Source of the DNA: Actinomycetota bacterium
Lineage (GTDB): Bacteria; Actinomycetota; Thermoleophilia; Solirubrobacterales; 70-9
Assembly: GCA_018268675.1 (NCBI GenBank)
Contig: JAFDWB010000016.1
Coordinates: 1 to 64,000, forward strand
Reading direction: 5' to 3'
DNA: 64,000 nucleotides
This document shows, one piece after another, positions 31,646-40,009 of the stretch. The position numbers were made by a program, and so were the translations under genes. The first letter of the stretch is position 1. The number at the start of each line of letters is the position of its first letter. Below the pieces are notes generated by a model that worked only from the letters and a program-made list of their open reading frames with translations, did not search any database and had not been told where the DNA came from.

Positions 31646-31859
31646 CGACGTCACTCCTCTCGTTCGGGTTTGGGTCCCCCGCCCGCGGGCTTCGCGGGAT
31701 GCGGGGGCGTTGGTTCTTCTTCTTGGAGATGGTCGAGGTCCGCCTTTCGGGGGCGGAGAGCGTCGGGCCCCATCTGGTGCTCCTCACCCGGGGGCTCAAC
31801 TCCGGCGAGAGCCGCCGCGACGAGGGTTCAGGCCCGCCTCCTCGCATCAGGAGGGTCAT
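31623..31859 (-). CDS. possible small basic protein coupled to the integrase
   Basis: The ATG at 31859 overlaps the integrase stop by 4 bp, the same coupling seen throughout the element. The frame runs 78 codons (MTLLMRGGGPEPSSRRLSPE, then TSTISKKKNQRPRIPRSP) and overlaps the start of the next gene by 23 bp. The peptide is very basic and disordered. Excisionase genes are often small and basic, but no HTH or fold is visible, so this is only a candidate gene. Confidence 0.33.
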   Translation of the reverse strand: MTLLMRGGGPEPSSRRLSPELSPRVRSTRWGPTLSAPERRTSTISKKKNQRPRIPRSPRAGDPNPNERSDVDERCRRR

Positions 31860-33559
31860 GCGACAAGCCTCAACTTGCGCTCGATCTGTTGCGGCTCGGC
31901 GGCAGCGGGTGGCGCCTCGGCCAGGCGGGGAGTCGTGATCTTGGCCACCGGAGACCGCGCGAGTTTCGCCCTCCCGATCTTCGTTAGCTTCCACTCGCCC
32001 CGGCCGCCGCCGGCTTCGATCCAGCCCTTCTGCGTGACGCCTATCCAGGCCTTGCCGACGCGCGGTTTCCATCGCGGCTGCCCGCTCGGGAGCTTCTCCA
32101 GATCCCGGGTGCCGTGGCGGCCGTCGAATTCCTCGCCGATGGCCCTGACGACTTCGCGCTTCTGGGCTCGGCCGCCCAGCTCGGCGAGCCCCCGCAGGAT
32201 CGGTACCTCGTAGTCGTCGAGGGCGACCACTTCGGGGAGCGGCGCCTCGACCGTGAGTACCCGTTCACCGGCGACCAGGGCCTTGAGGCGCCTGCGCTCA
32301 TCGTCGCCGCGCGCCATCATGTGGGTGTAGACCTTCAGCGTGAACTTGGGGTCGGTGTGCCCGAGCGCTTCCATCACCGTCTTCGGGTCCTTGCCGATCG
32401 CGACGAGGATCGAGGCGAAGGTGTGGCGGAGCTTGTGCGGGGTGACGCCGAGCGGCAGGGGCAGGTGGTCGCGTTCGAGGAGGACCTGATCGGCGCGGCG
32501 CAGCGCGGCGGCGATGACGCGGTTACGCAGGTTGTCCTTGTCGCGCCTGCCGCCGGTCCCGGTCGGGAAGACGAGATCGTCGGGTCCGGTGCGATAGGCC
32601 CGCGCCTTGTGAGCGACCAGCCTCTTCCGCAGGGCCGGCAGCATCGGGATCTCCCGGAGACCGGCAGCGGTCTTCGAGCGGCCGATGAAGATCCTCTCGT
32701 TCAGCAGGTCGACGTCGCGCCAGAGGAGGTTGCCGAGCTCATGGGCGCGGGGGCCGGCGAAGAGCAGCGTCGCGACCATCGCCTCGCGTTCGGAGCAGTG
32801 ATAGCGCGGCTCGCGGTCCAGCTCGGCGCAGGCGACGAGGAGGCCGTCGATCTGCTCGGCCGTATCGAGATGGACGGGCCGCTTCTCCGGCTCGACCAGC
32901 CGGCGGGCTTTTCCGGCCGCTTCATTTTCGGTGACCCCGGTCTGCTTCTTGTATTCGACCGCGATCCCGAGGATCCATTGGAGGATGTCGACGGTCTTGT
33001 TGATCGACGCCGGCGCCAACGGCTTGCGGACCTGTCCGCGGCCGTCGCGCAGCGGACGGCCACGGTCGACGGCCGCCGCGAATCGCTCGGACTCCTTGAC
33101 CTTGTGGGCGACGTAGGCGTCGACCAGGACGTTGTCGATGTCGAGGAGGTAGTCCTCGCCGAAGAACGGGATGAGGTGTCTCAGCCCCCATTCCCGGTAG
33201 TCGTGCTGGCTCTCGGAGACCCGGCCCTTCCTGTCTGCGACGACGCCCTTCGCGAAAGGTCCGAAGAGGATCGGCTCGTCGTCGTCGCCCTCGCTGATCT
33301 GAAGGCCTCCGACCAGCGTCGTCGCCGCGCTCTTCTTCTTCGTCTTCGGCGGCGGGGTCCAGAGGTTGCGCCGGACGTCGGCAAGTGTGTTGTCGAGGAT
33401 TTCGCCCGCGCGCTCGTCGTCGAGCGGCGGCGTGCCCTCGCCTTCGTAGCCGAGGGTCAGGTAGCGGCGCTCGCCGTAGGCGCGGAAGCGGAGCGCGAAT
33501 TTGCGACCCTTCCTATTTTCCCGGACGATGACCTCGCCTTCCTTCTGGCGCCTAGCCAT
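31856..33559 (-). CDS. int: tyrosine recombinase (ICE integrase) with extra C-terminal winged-helix-like domain
   Basis: 567 residues. An AP2-like N-terminal arm-binding part (FALRFRAYGERRYLTLGYEGEG) is followed by a SAM-like core-binding domain (about 105-235) and a catalytic domain (about 245-420). The catalytic set is Arg in AGPRAHELGNLLW, Lys in SKTAAGLREIP, His-x-x-Arg in HKLRHTFAS, His in GHTDPKF, and the nucleophile Tyr in LKVYTHMM. Unusually, about 110 residues follow, containing KREVVRAIGEEFDG, GQPRWKPRVGKAWIGVTQKGWI and GEWKLTKIGRAKL, which resemble the Mrr N-terminal winged helix. It overlaps the upstream XRE gene by 8 bp. It should integrate the element, probably at a tRNA. Confidence 0.92.
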   Translation of the reverse strand: MARRQKEGEVIVRENRKGRKFALRFRAYGERRYLTLGYEGEGTPPLDDERAGEILDNTLADVRRNLWTPPPKTKKKSAATTLVGGLQISEGDDDEPILFGPFAKGVVADRKGRVSESQHDYREWGLRHLIPFFGEDYLLDIDNVLVDAYVAHKVKESERFAAAVDRGRPLRDGRGQVRKPLAPASINKTVDILQWILGIAVEYKKQTGVTENEAAGKARRLVEPEKRPVHLDTAEQIDGLLVACAELDREPRYHCSEREAMVATLLFAGPRAHELGNLLWRDVDLLNERIFIGRSKTAAGLREIPMLPALRKRLVAHKARAYRTGPDDLVFPTGTGGRRDKDNLRNRVIAAALRRADQVLLERDHLPLPLGVTPHKLRHTFASILVAIGKDPKTVMEALGHTDPKFTLKVYTHMMARGDDERRRLKALVAGERVLTVEAPLPEVVALDDYEVPILRGLAELGGRAQKREVVRAIGEEFDGRHGTRDLEKLPSGQPRWKPRVGKAWIGVTQKGWIEAGGGRGEWKLTKIGRAKLARSPVAKITTPRLAEAPPAAAEPQQIERKLRLVA

Positions 33560-33878
33560 TCTGGTCCGACCCCCCCGGCACGGCCACCTTCAGTCCCCCG
33601 CTGATGGCGACGATCGGGTCCCAGGTGATCCCGGCGACTAGGTCGTTCGGGGTGACCCCGAGAGCGCCGGCAAGTTTCACCACAGTTTCGAACCGCGGCA
33701 GCCTGTTCCCGTTCTCGAGGAGGCTGATCCGCGTCCGATGGATTGCCGACCGGAACGCCAGCTCTTCCTGGGAGAGGCCCCCCTCTTGGCGGAGGCGGCG
33801 GAGATTCGCGGCGAAGCGGTCCGCCATTGCCAGCGGAGCCGCACGCCGTTCTTGGCCTGGCGCAGCCCTACCCTCCAT
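33552..33878 (-). CDS. XRE regulator with GITWDP tail, upstream of the integrase
   Basis: 108 residues from ATG 33878 (GAGGAGG site); ATG 33827 is a shorter alternative. The HTH domain FAANLRRLRQEGGLSQEELA, FRSAIHRTRISLLENGNRLP ends NDLVAGITWDP as in the other XRE proteins here. Its stop overlaps the integrase start, so it is probably the switch controlling integration and excision. Confidence 0.85.
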   Translation of the reverse strand: MEGRAAPGQERRAAPLAMADRFAANLRRLRQEGGLSQEELAFRSAIHRTRISLLENGNRLPRFETVVKLAGALGVTPNDLVAGITWDPIVAISGGLKVAVPGGSDQNG

Positions 33879-33972
33879 CGCCTACCTCCTCGCTCGACGG
33901 CGTCCGCGCGGCGGGCAGCATCGATCGGGCCCTCTAGGAGTAGCCTCGGTCCTGCGCCCCCCGTCGGGCGCC

Positions 33973-34008
33973 TGTCGGGGGCGCGCCTTCACCGCGCCGC
34001 CCCCGACA
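33973..34008. terminator. hairpin at the end of the transfer operon
   Basis: TGTCGGGGGCG (33973-33983) pairs perfectly with CGCCCCCGACA (33998-34008). It overlaps the stop codon of the last transfer-operon gene (33989-33991) and lies about 95 bp before the XRE start, so it may both end the long operon and separate it from the integrase operon. Confidence 0.5.
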
Positions 34009-34396
34009 CACTTTCTCTTGGCGCGTTGACGTTAGCTCTGGTTCGCGACGAAAGCGAGTCGGAATTGCGGGAGGCGTTGATCCAGCGTGAGCGCGGGAGA
34101 TCGGTCCTCGCCCGACGCTCGCAATCGGGCGGCCCGAGGCGACGGATGAGGACTTTCACGTCGAACCGCAGACGTGGCCGGGGCCCGTCCCCGAGCGGGA
34201 TCGCACCCAGCTCGTCGGCGTGCTCATAGACCCAACGGCGCTGCACGCCCCAGCGACGGGAGACCTCCGCGGCGGGGATGATCTCGGGTTCGTCGAGGAG
34301 GTGGCCGTCCTTGATGAGCTCGGCCAGGCGGACCGCGAGGGCCTCGATCGACTCCGGCGCCAGTCGCAGCTCGGTGGGTGCGCCCGCGGCGCTCAT
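33989..34396 (-). CDS. small HTH (excisionase-like) protein, last gene of the transfer operon
   Basis: 135 residues from ATG 34396, overlapping the methyltransferase stop. The core (PEIIPAAEVSRRWGVQRRWV then YEHADELGAIPLGDGPRPRL) is a MerR/excisionase-type winged helix, a form common in actinobacterial mobile elements. The C-terminal 35 residues are basic and probably disordered. A promoter-like sequence for the XRE-integrase genes seems to lie inside its 3' end (34029-34058). Confidence 0.72.
   Translation of the reverse strand: MSAAGAPTELRLAPESIEALAVRLAELIKDGHLLDEPEIIPAAEVSRRWGVQRRWVYEHADELGAIPLGDGPRPRLRFDVKVLIRRLGPPDCERRARTDLPRSRWINASRNSDSLSSRTRANVNAPRESVSGAAR
34029..34058 (-). promoter_or_regulatory. 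weak third copy of the ICE promoter motif
   Basis: The minus strand has CCAGAGC directly before TAACGT (34029-34034), as in the copies at 27699 and 31035, but the -35 position reads CTCGCT instead of TTGACT. Its place fits the XRE-integrase transcript. Poor -35 match suggests activator dependence or no function. Confidence 0.3.
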
Positions 34397-35544
34397 CTTC
34401 GCGGTTGGCCCGCTGGAGCGCGCCGGGAGCGGGTACGGGGTGGCCGCGCCGAAGAGCTCGCGGCGCACGGCGACCCATTCGCGCCCAACCCTCCCCAGTG
34501 CCGGATCCTGGCGGCGGCGATCCCGAGGTAGTTCTTGTCAATCTCGATCCCGCAGAAGCGCCGGTCCTCGAGGGTGGCCGCCACCCCGGTGGTGCCGCTG
34601 CCCATGAACGGGTCGAGGACGAGGCCGCCTCCAGGGCAGGCGAGGCGCACGAGCCACCTCATCAGGTCGATCGGCTTCAAGGTCGGGTGCGGATTCGTGA
34701 CCATCCCGCCCCGGCTCGCGTTCGGAAGCAGGTTCAGGAAGGTCTCGGGGAGGTCCTCGCAGCCGGCGTCGCGCTCGGCGCGGGTCGGCTTCGGGCAGTA
34801 GAGAAAACGCGAGGGGGCGAGCTGGGGCACGGTTCCCCCCTCCCCTCCTTCGGCCGCGACGTCGAGCAGCCCCACGGCGCAACCCGGGGCGCAGGACCCC
34901 TCGGCGCAGCCGGGGTCGTGTGAGATGAGGCCGTTGCCAGGGAGTCGGCCCTCGACCCGACAGGCCTCGGCCTCGAGGGCGCCGGTCCCGTGGACGGCGA
35001 TCGTCTCCTCGGTGGTGCCGTCGAGTGGCCGGCGCGCCAGGACTATCGGCTCGAGGACCGGCTTCAGGGCGGTGCGGCGGCCGTCTGGGTAGCGACGCGA
35101 CTTCGCCATCCCCGACGAGTAGAGCCACATCAGGGTGTCCCGGATCTCAAGGCCCGCGTCCTCGAGGCCGGCGGCCAGACGGTGATACGTCCTGGGTGAG
35201 CCGAAGGCGAGAAGGAAGGCACCCGGTTTCATCGCCCGCAGGCAACCCGCCCCCCACAGGGAGCACCAGACCTCGAACGCCTCCGGCTTCGAGAGCCGGC
35301 CGTGTCCGTGGCGGGCCGCGGCCTCGCGGATCGCGCCGGCGTCCCAGCTCTCGTTCTGCCAGCCGATCGCGTAGGGCGGGTCGCAGACGACCGCGTCGAC
35401 GCTTCCCTCCTCCAGTCCCGAGAGCACCTCGATGCAGTCGCCCTGGATCAGGCGCGGTCCACGGGCGCCCGTGCTGGCCCGTCCGCAGACAGCTCCCCGG
35501 CGCCGCTTCCCCGCGGGTCGACGTTCGTTCCTCGTGGCCGCCAC
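34393..35544 (-). CDS. DNA methyltransferase of the transfer operon
   Basis: 383 residues from GTG 35544 with a GGAGGG site. Motif IV is DPPYAIGWQNESWD at about residue 45, and motif I (DPFMGSGTTGVAATL) is near the C-terminus, the beta-class order of N6-adenine/N4-cytosine methyltransferases such as HinfI. The target-recognition part between them includes a Cys-rich loop (CAEGSCAPGCAVG). No restriction enzyme is adjacent, so it may protect transferred DNA from host restriction or act in regulation. The end overlaps the next gene by 4 bp. Confidence 0.88.
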   Translation of the reverse strand: MAATRNERRPAGKRRRGAVCGRASTGARGPRLIQGDCIEVLSGLEEGSVDAVVCDPPYAIGWQNESWDAGAIREAAARHGHGRLSKPEAFEVWCSLWGAGCLRAMKPGAFLLAFGSPRTYHRLAAGLEDAGLEIRDTLMWLYSSGMAKSRRYPDGRRTALKPVLEPIVLARRPLDGTTEETIAVHGTGALEAEACRVEGRLPGNGLISHDPGCAEGSCAPGCAVGLLDVAAEGGEGGTVPQLAPSRFLYCPKPTRAERDAGCEDLPETFLNLLPNASRGGMVTNPHPTLKPIDLMRWLVRLACPGGGLVLDPFMGSGTTGVAATLEDRRFCGIEIDKNYLGIAAARIRHWGGLGANGSPCAASSSARPPRTRSRRAPAGQPRR

Positions 35545-35546
35545 CT

Positions 35547-36446
35547 TCAGCCCTCCTCTTCTCGTTTGCCAAGCCAGTCGACCGTCTGCCCCGGGTCGCG
35601 GAGCGAGCGGAAGATCGGTGCAAAGGGGCCGCGCGCGACCAGCTCCCCCAGCAGGCAGACCCGGACCTCTACCTCCGGGGTCCGGGTCAGCTGCGGTTCT
35701 GCGCGTAGCAGCGCGAGCGCGGTGTCCCGGCGGCGTCTCAGCACCTCGCGGTCTCCTCCTGCGAGCACGCAGACGACGCTCGGGAAGGTCGGATAGCGCG
35801 AACGCCAGACCGGCCCGGCCTCCTCGTCCCCCGCCCTGAAGAGGTCGGCGTAGCGGGCCAGCTCGGCGGCCATCGCGTCGACCGGCAGGGTCGCCCGGTC
35901 GAGCTCGAGGAAGCGCTGCTCGACGAAGACTTTCCCGCCCGCGCTCCTTATATAGGTGAGGAGAGCGTCGGAGATGACCGAGCGCGAGCGCCGGCGACGG
36001 CCGCCGTCGAGGAAGGAGTGGGCGACCTCGTTGCGCCAGGCCAGGGGGCCGAAGTCGTCGCCCTCGCGCCGGGCGGCGCGGAGGAAGCTGATCGCCGCCT
36101 CGTTGACAGCCACCGTGTGTGCCTGCAGAGGTCCGACCACCTCCCCGGCCTCGAAGACGCGGGGCATGCGCGGCAGCGCGCCCAGCCCGACGGCCGCCCG
36201 CGCGCCTGCCTCGGTCGCGAACCAGAGCCGCTGCGGGGAGCCGCCCGCCGTGCGTACGTGGTCGATCAGGCCGGCGGCCGCGATCCGCCCGAGGACCCGG
36301 CGCGACCACCGGGCACCCGTGCCGGGCATGTGCATCTCGCCGATCTGCTCCCTGGAGAGCGCTCGGTGGGCGGCGACCGAGGCGACGATCTCGATCGCCG
36401 CCCTCGGCAGGCCTCCTCCTCCCCCCGACTGGGGTCCGCTCGTCAC
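35547..36446 (-). CDS. replication-relaxation family protein
   Basis: 299 residues. The N-terminal winged helix (EIVASVAAHRALSREQIGEM, ARWSRRVLGRIAAAGLIDHV, SPQRLWFATEAGARAAVGLG) and the following HTVAVNEAAISFLRAAR and LAWRNEVAHSF segments match the replication-relaxation (Replic_Relax) family known from actinobacterial and firmicute ICEs and plasmids. It is thought to act at oriT or replication start with a relaxase. GTG overlaps the coupling-protein stop. No separate relaxase is seen in the window, so this protein may take part of that role. Confidence 0.8.
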   Translation of the reverse strand: MTSGPQSGGGGGLPRAAIEIVASVAAHRALSREQIGEMHMPGTGARWSRRVLGRIAAAGLIDHVRTAGGSPQRLWFATEAGARAAVGLGALPRMPRVFEAGEVVGPLQAHTVAVNEAAISFLRAARREGDDFGPLAWRNEVAHSFLDGGRRRRSRSVISDALLTYIRSAGGKVFVEQRFLELDRATLPVDAMAAELARYADLFRAGDEEAGPVWRSRYPTFPSVVCVLAGGDREVLRRRRDTALALLRAEPQLTRTPEVEVRVCLLGELVARGPFAPIFRSLRDPGQTVDWLGKREEEG

Positions 36447-39097
36447 GAGGACTCGACCTCCACCTCGAAGCCGCTGGCCGCGGCGGGTCTCCTCCCGGTC
36501 TCGTGGACGTCGCCACGCCGCCGAGGACGGGTCCTGCCCTCATGCCGCGCGGCCGAACGGCGGTGGTTCCGCAGCGAGTGGCCGATCCGCTCGTCGAGCG
36601 TGTCGCGCTCGGCGAGCACCTCCGCGCCGCGGCGCCGCCTCCCCGAGCACTCCATCGCCGCCTCGAGGCGCTCGAGGCCACCGGCGGGTGGAGCCCCGAG
36701 CGCGTCCTCGACTCTGACACCCCCGAGGGCGAACGGCCGCGACAGCTCGCCGTGGTGGGTGACCTGGCCGAGGAAGCGGTAGCGCGGGAGCCTGGTGATC
36801 GCCTCGGGCCGAGGTTCGCCCGCCCACTCTTTCGTCACCAGCCCCGCCGCCTTCGCGTTCAACGCCGAGACCAACATCTGACTGCGGTTGGTCATCAGGG
36901 AGTTGAGCGTCTCGGCACGCAGACGTTCCGGGTTCTGGTTGATGAAGATGCCCCGCAGGCCGAACTTCGCCCCCTGCTCGGGGATCGCGGTCATGGTGCC
37001 GCTGTCGTAGCTCTGGGCCTCGTCACAGACCGGCCAGAAGAGGCGCCTGTCCCCGGGCGCCAGCTCGCCGCGCGAGCGGGCGCTGTAGTAGGCGTCGAAG
37101 AGGGCGAAGTTCGCGGTGAGGCGCTCGCGCGTGCCGCCGGCCCCAGAGCAGAAGAGGACGATCAGCCCGAGGTCCATCGATTCGCGCAGGCTGAAGGTGC
37201 CGCGGCTCCCGCCGAGGAGAGCGCTCATCTTCCGCGAGGCGGCCACACGGTCGACCAGGTTGGTCAGCGGCGTCACCGCCTCCTCGGAGAGCCGGGGGAA
37301 CCGCTCGCGCCAGAAGCCCTGCGAGGCCGCGGGGACGAAGGGCAGGACCGACTCACGCCAGGCGTCGTCGGTCAGGAGGGTCGGGATCTGGAAGATCGTC
37401 GGCGCCAGCTCCGGCGGCAGCACCTTGGCGATCGAGGCGAGCGCCGTGGTCGCCTGGGTCAGCAGGTTGATCGCCCTGGTCGAGCGCTCTCCCCAACCCA
37501 TCGCCGTGGCGAAGGCGTCGACGACCACCTCGACCCGGGCCTCCGGGTCCTCGCCGCCCAGCTCGAAGAGGTTCCAGCAGGGCTGGTCCTCGCCGCCGCC
37601 GGGACCGAGATCCACCTCGATCACCCGCTCGGCGACGCCGGGCTCGCCGAGGTAGGGCTTGATCCGCTTCAGCGCGTCGCCGTGGGGATCGATGAAGAGT
37701 CCCCCGTGGCCCGAGCGGGCGAGGTGGGTGAACATGGTGATAGCCGCCTCCGTCTTCCCCCAGCGCGAGCGGCCGGCGACGTAGGTGAAGAAGGTCTCCT
37801 CGACCCGCACGCCGACGATGCGCTCGCCGCGCTCGTCGGCCACCCGCCCGATCGGGATCAGGTCCGCGCGGTCGGGATCGAACTCCGGCAGCTCCGGCGG
37901 CGGCGCGAGGAGCGTGCCGGAGCGCAGCACGTTCTCCGAGCGGCAGTTCTCGGTCGGCGGCTTCAGCAGACCGGCGATCTCCACCGTGGTGAGGATGCTG
38001 CGCCGCGACGGCCGGAAGAGGCCCGTCTCGAGGCGGCGGTCGAATCGGCGGCGGCGACCGCGACGGTCGGAGCCCAGGAACGCGAGGCCGGCCAACTGCA
38101 GGCCGGAGGCCCGGAGCCAGTTGCGATCCGAGAAGGGACCGAAGGCTGCGAGCAGGCCGCGCATCACGCCTTCGGCGCGGCGCCTCTCCGGCGCCCGGGT
38201 GCGGAGGAGGATCTGCGCCTCGAAGAGCGGGGCACCGCCGCGCAGCTTGACGTCGAGGCCGCGGCCGAGGTCGCGGCGCTCGGCCATCTCGCCGGGATCG
38301 ACCCGACCCTGACGTTCGCCGCCGAGACCGCTGCTCGGGAGTTCGACGACCTCGTTGCGCCGAATGGCCTGGCGACGCATGAACCACCGGCGCCAGAGGA
38401 CCCGGAGGCCGCCGACGGGAAGGAGGTCGATGCAGACCTCGGCCCCCTCGCCCCGGGCCCGGTCGAGGCCGGCCAGGGCCGCCGCGAAGGGAGAGAGCGG
38501 ATCGGGATCGAGCGGCAGCCGGGCGAGCGGCTCCACATACGGACGGGCGAGGACCAGCTCGGTGCGGAGGATCTCCTCCCCGCCGACGGGAGTCGCGGCC
38601 TCGCCGAGGACGTCGACCGGATCGCGCAGCTCGACCCCCCGGTAGGACCGGAGCGCCCCACGGAGCATGGACAGGTCGCGCTCGGCGACGTCGAGGAGGT
38701 AGACGAGGCGGCCGTCCTCATCGTTGGTGAGACGGATCCGGAACGCCGAGGCGGGGCGATCCCACCAGCCGCCGATGCGACGACCGGAGCGGGCGAGCTG
38801 GGCGGCGAAGCTGACGACGGAGTCCGGCGAGGCGTCGAACTCGTCCGCCGGGACGACCGCGACCGAGAGCCGCGAGGCGAGCGTGCGGCGGGTGGCGATG
38901 TGGCGTTGCCTAGCCAGCGCGGAGGCGATCAGGACGACGCCGGCTGCGATTGCGACGGTCGATGCTCGAGGCTGGATATTCGATAGCCGGCCAGGATCGA
39001 GGCTGCGCGCGAGCCGCAGCGCGGCGTACCCGGCGATGCAGGCGACGAGAGCGAGGAGTGATCTCGCGTCGTTGGAGCCTCGATCACGCCGATTCAC
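36443..39097 (-). CDS. type IV coupling protein / TraG-VirD4-like ATPase
   Basis: 884 residues. An N-terminal membrane segment pair (LLALVACIAGYAALRL, TVAIAAGVVLIASALA) is followed by a large accessory region and the ATPase domain: Walker A AGRSRWGKTEAA near residue 445, LFIDPHGDALKRIKPYL, and Walker B LFWPVCDEAQ near 690. Such proteins bring the relaxosome DNA to the transfer channel and drive it. The C-terminal tail is Arg-rich. It is coupled on both sides by 4-bp overlaps. Confidence 0.9.
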   Translation of the reverse strand: MNRRDRGSNDARSLLALVACIAGYAALRLARSLDPGRLSNIQPRASTVAIAAGVVLIASALARQRHIATRRTLASRLSVAVVPADEFDASPDSVVSFAAQLARSGRRIGGWWDRPASAFRIRLTNDEDGRLVYLLDVAERDLSMLRGALRSYRGVELRDPVDVLGEAATPVGGEEILRTELVLARPYVEPLARLPLDPDPLSPFAAALAGLDRARGEGAEVCIDLLPVGGLRVLWRRWFMRRQAIRRNEVVELPSSGLGGERQGRVDPGEMAERRDLGRGLDVKLRGGAPLFEAQILLRTRAPERRRAEGVMRGLLAAFGPFSDRNWLRASGLQLAGLAFLGSDRRGRRRRFDRRLETGLFRPSRRSILTTVEIAGLLKPPTENCRSENVLRSGTLLAPPPELPEFDPDRADLIPIGRVADERGERIVGVRVEETFFTYVAGRSRWGKTEAAITMFTHLARSGHGGLFIDPHGDALKRIKPYLGEPGVAERVIEVDLGPGGGEDQPCWNLFELGGEDPEARVEVVVDAFATAMGWGERSTRAINLLTQATTALASIAKVLPPELAPTIFQIPTLLTDDAWRESVLPFVPAASQGFWRERFPRLSEEAVTPLTNLVDRVAASRKMSALLGGSRGTFSLRESMDLGLIVLFCSGAGGTRERLTANFALFDAYYSARSRGELAPGDRRLFWPVCDEAQSYDSGTMTAIPEQGAKFGLRGIFINQNPERLRAETLNSLMTNRSQMLVSALNAKAAGLVTKEWAGEPRPEAITRLPRYRFLGQVTHHGELSRPFALGGVRVEDALGAPPAGGLERLEAAMECSGRRRRGAEVLAERDTLDERIGHSLRNHRRSAARHEGRTRPRRRGDVHETGRRPAAASGFEVEVESS

Positions 39098-39525
39098 GAG
39101 TCGGCCTCGAGGTCAGGGTTTGATCTAGGCGTTTTCGATCCGCCGCGATCCGGCCTGTGCCGCGGAGCGTCGGGCCGGTCGCCGCCTCGGCGCCGGGCCG
39201 CCGGGCGGGTCTGACGGCGGGCCTCGTGGTGGGCCTCGGGGCGGAACTGAGGGCGCCTCGCCGGCGCTGCCTCCGCCGCGCGCGAGCATTCGTCGGCGGG
39301 TCGATCCGGCGATCCCTGAGGCGGGTCGGTTTCGAGAGGAAGAGGACGGTCGAGCACCTCGGATGCCCGAGTTTGACCTCGCGATGGGAGGACGACGCCG
39401 GAATCGGTGCCGCCGGAGAAGAGAGAGACGGTCCGCGGCGGCGACCAGCGCCTCTTGGTGGCCGCGATCAGTGCGTCGGGCGCCTGTATCGCCGTTGGGC
39501 CAGGCCCGGCTCGGAACTCAGCCAC
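39094..39525 (-). CDS. transfer-operon protein, Pro/Arg-rich
   Basis: 143 residues from GTG 39525. A short ordered N-terminus (VAEFRAGPGPTAIQAPDALI) leads into a disordered, strongly basic Pro/Arg/Asp-rich remainder. No domain recognised. It is kept as a gene because it overlaps both neighbours in the coupled manner of the operon (8 bp upstream, 4 bp downstream). The basic tail could bind DNA or the coupling protein. Confidence 0.5.
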   Translation of the reverse strand: MAEFRAGPGPTAIQAPDALIAATKRRWSPPRTVSLFSGGTDSGVVLPSRGQTRASEVLDRPLPLETDPPQGSPDRPADECSRAAEAAPARRPQFRPEAHHEARRQTRPAARRRGGDRPDAPRHRPDRGGSKTPRSNPDLEADS

Positions 39526-40009
39526 GACCGCCCGCTCCCTTGAAGACCGGGAGATAGGCCTCGCCGCCGTCCCGGAAGCGTTCGAGGAATAGCTGCCATG
39601 CTCGCCTCGCCGCGGGCACGGTGCCCGCCTCGATCCGTATGACGGCCTTGGGCCCGCGGGCGCCGACCATCTCCATCGACACGTCGCCGGACCGGAAGGG
39701 GAGGTGTTGAAGGGCGCGGTGTGAAGCCAGCTCGGCGGCGGCCCGGCGATGCGCCGCCGTACCGATCCGATCCTGCGGATCCTGCTCAGGCATCTCCGAC
39801 AGCCCGCGACCGGCAACACTTCCGGCCGCCCTTCGCCCGGCTGCGTGCGCGTGGACGGCGACCGTCGTGCCCGATGCGCCGTCGCCGATGCCGCCGAGGA
39901 CCGCGACGACGACGAGACCGAGCGCGATAGAGAGCGCGAGCAGCGTCACCGCCCTTGCAATCTCAGGGTCCAGAGGTCGATCGAGCAGGGCCCGGAATCG
40001 CTCAATCAC
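39518..40009 (-). CDS. transfer-operon membrane protein with small C-terminal domain
   Basis: 163 residues from GTG 40009. One transmembrane helix near the N-terminus (AVTLLALSIALGLVVVAVLGG), a linker, and a C-terminal domain (SMEMVGARGPKAVIRIEAGT, ARRAWQLFLERFRDGGEAYL) that looks like a small alpha/beta fold. Type: bitopic protein with extracytoplasmic C-terminus. No family recognised. Confidence 0.6.
   Translation of the reverse strand: MIERFRALLDRPLDPEIARAVTLLALSIALGLVVVAVLGGIGDGASGTTVAVHAHAAGRRAAGSVAGRGLSEMPEQDPQDRIGTAAHRRAAAELASHRALQHLPFRSGDVSMEMVGARGPKAVIRIEAGTVPAARRAWQLFLERFRDGGEAYLPVFKGAGGRG

Noticed and set aside
36119-38986. 955-codon plus-strand frame opposite the coupling protein
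   Set aside because: Antisense shadow of the VirD4/TraG-type gene caused by high GC; its translation is compositionally biased and without motifs.
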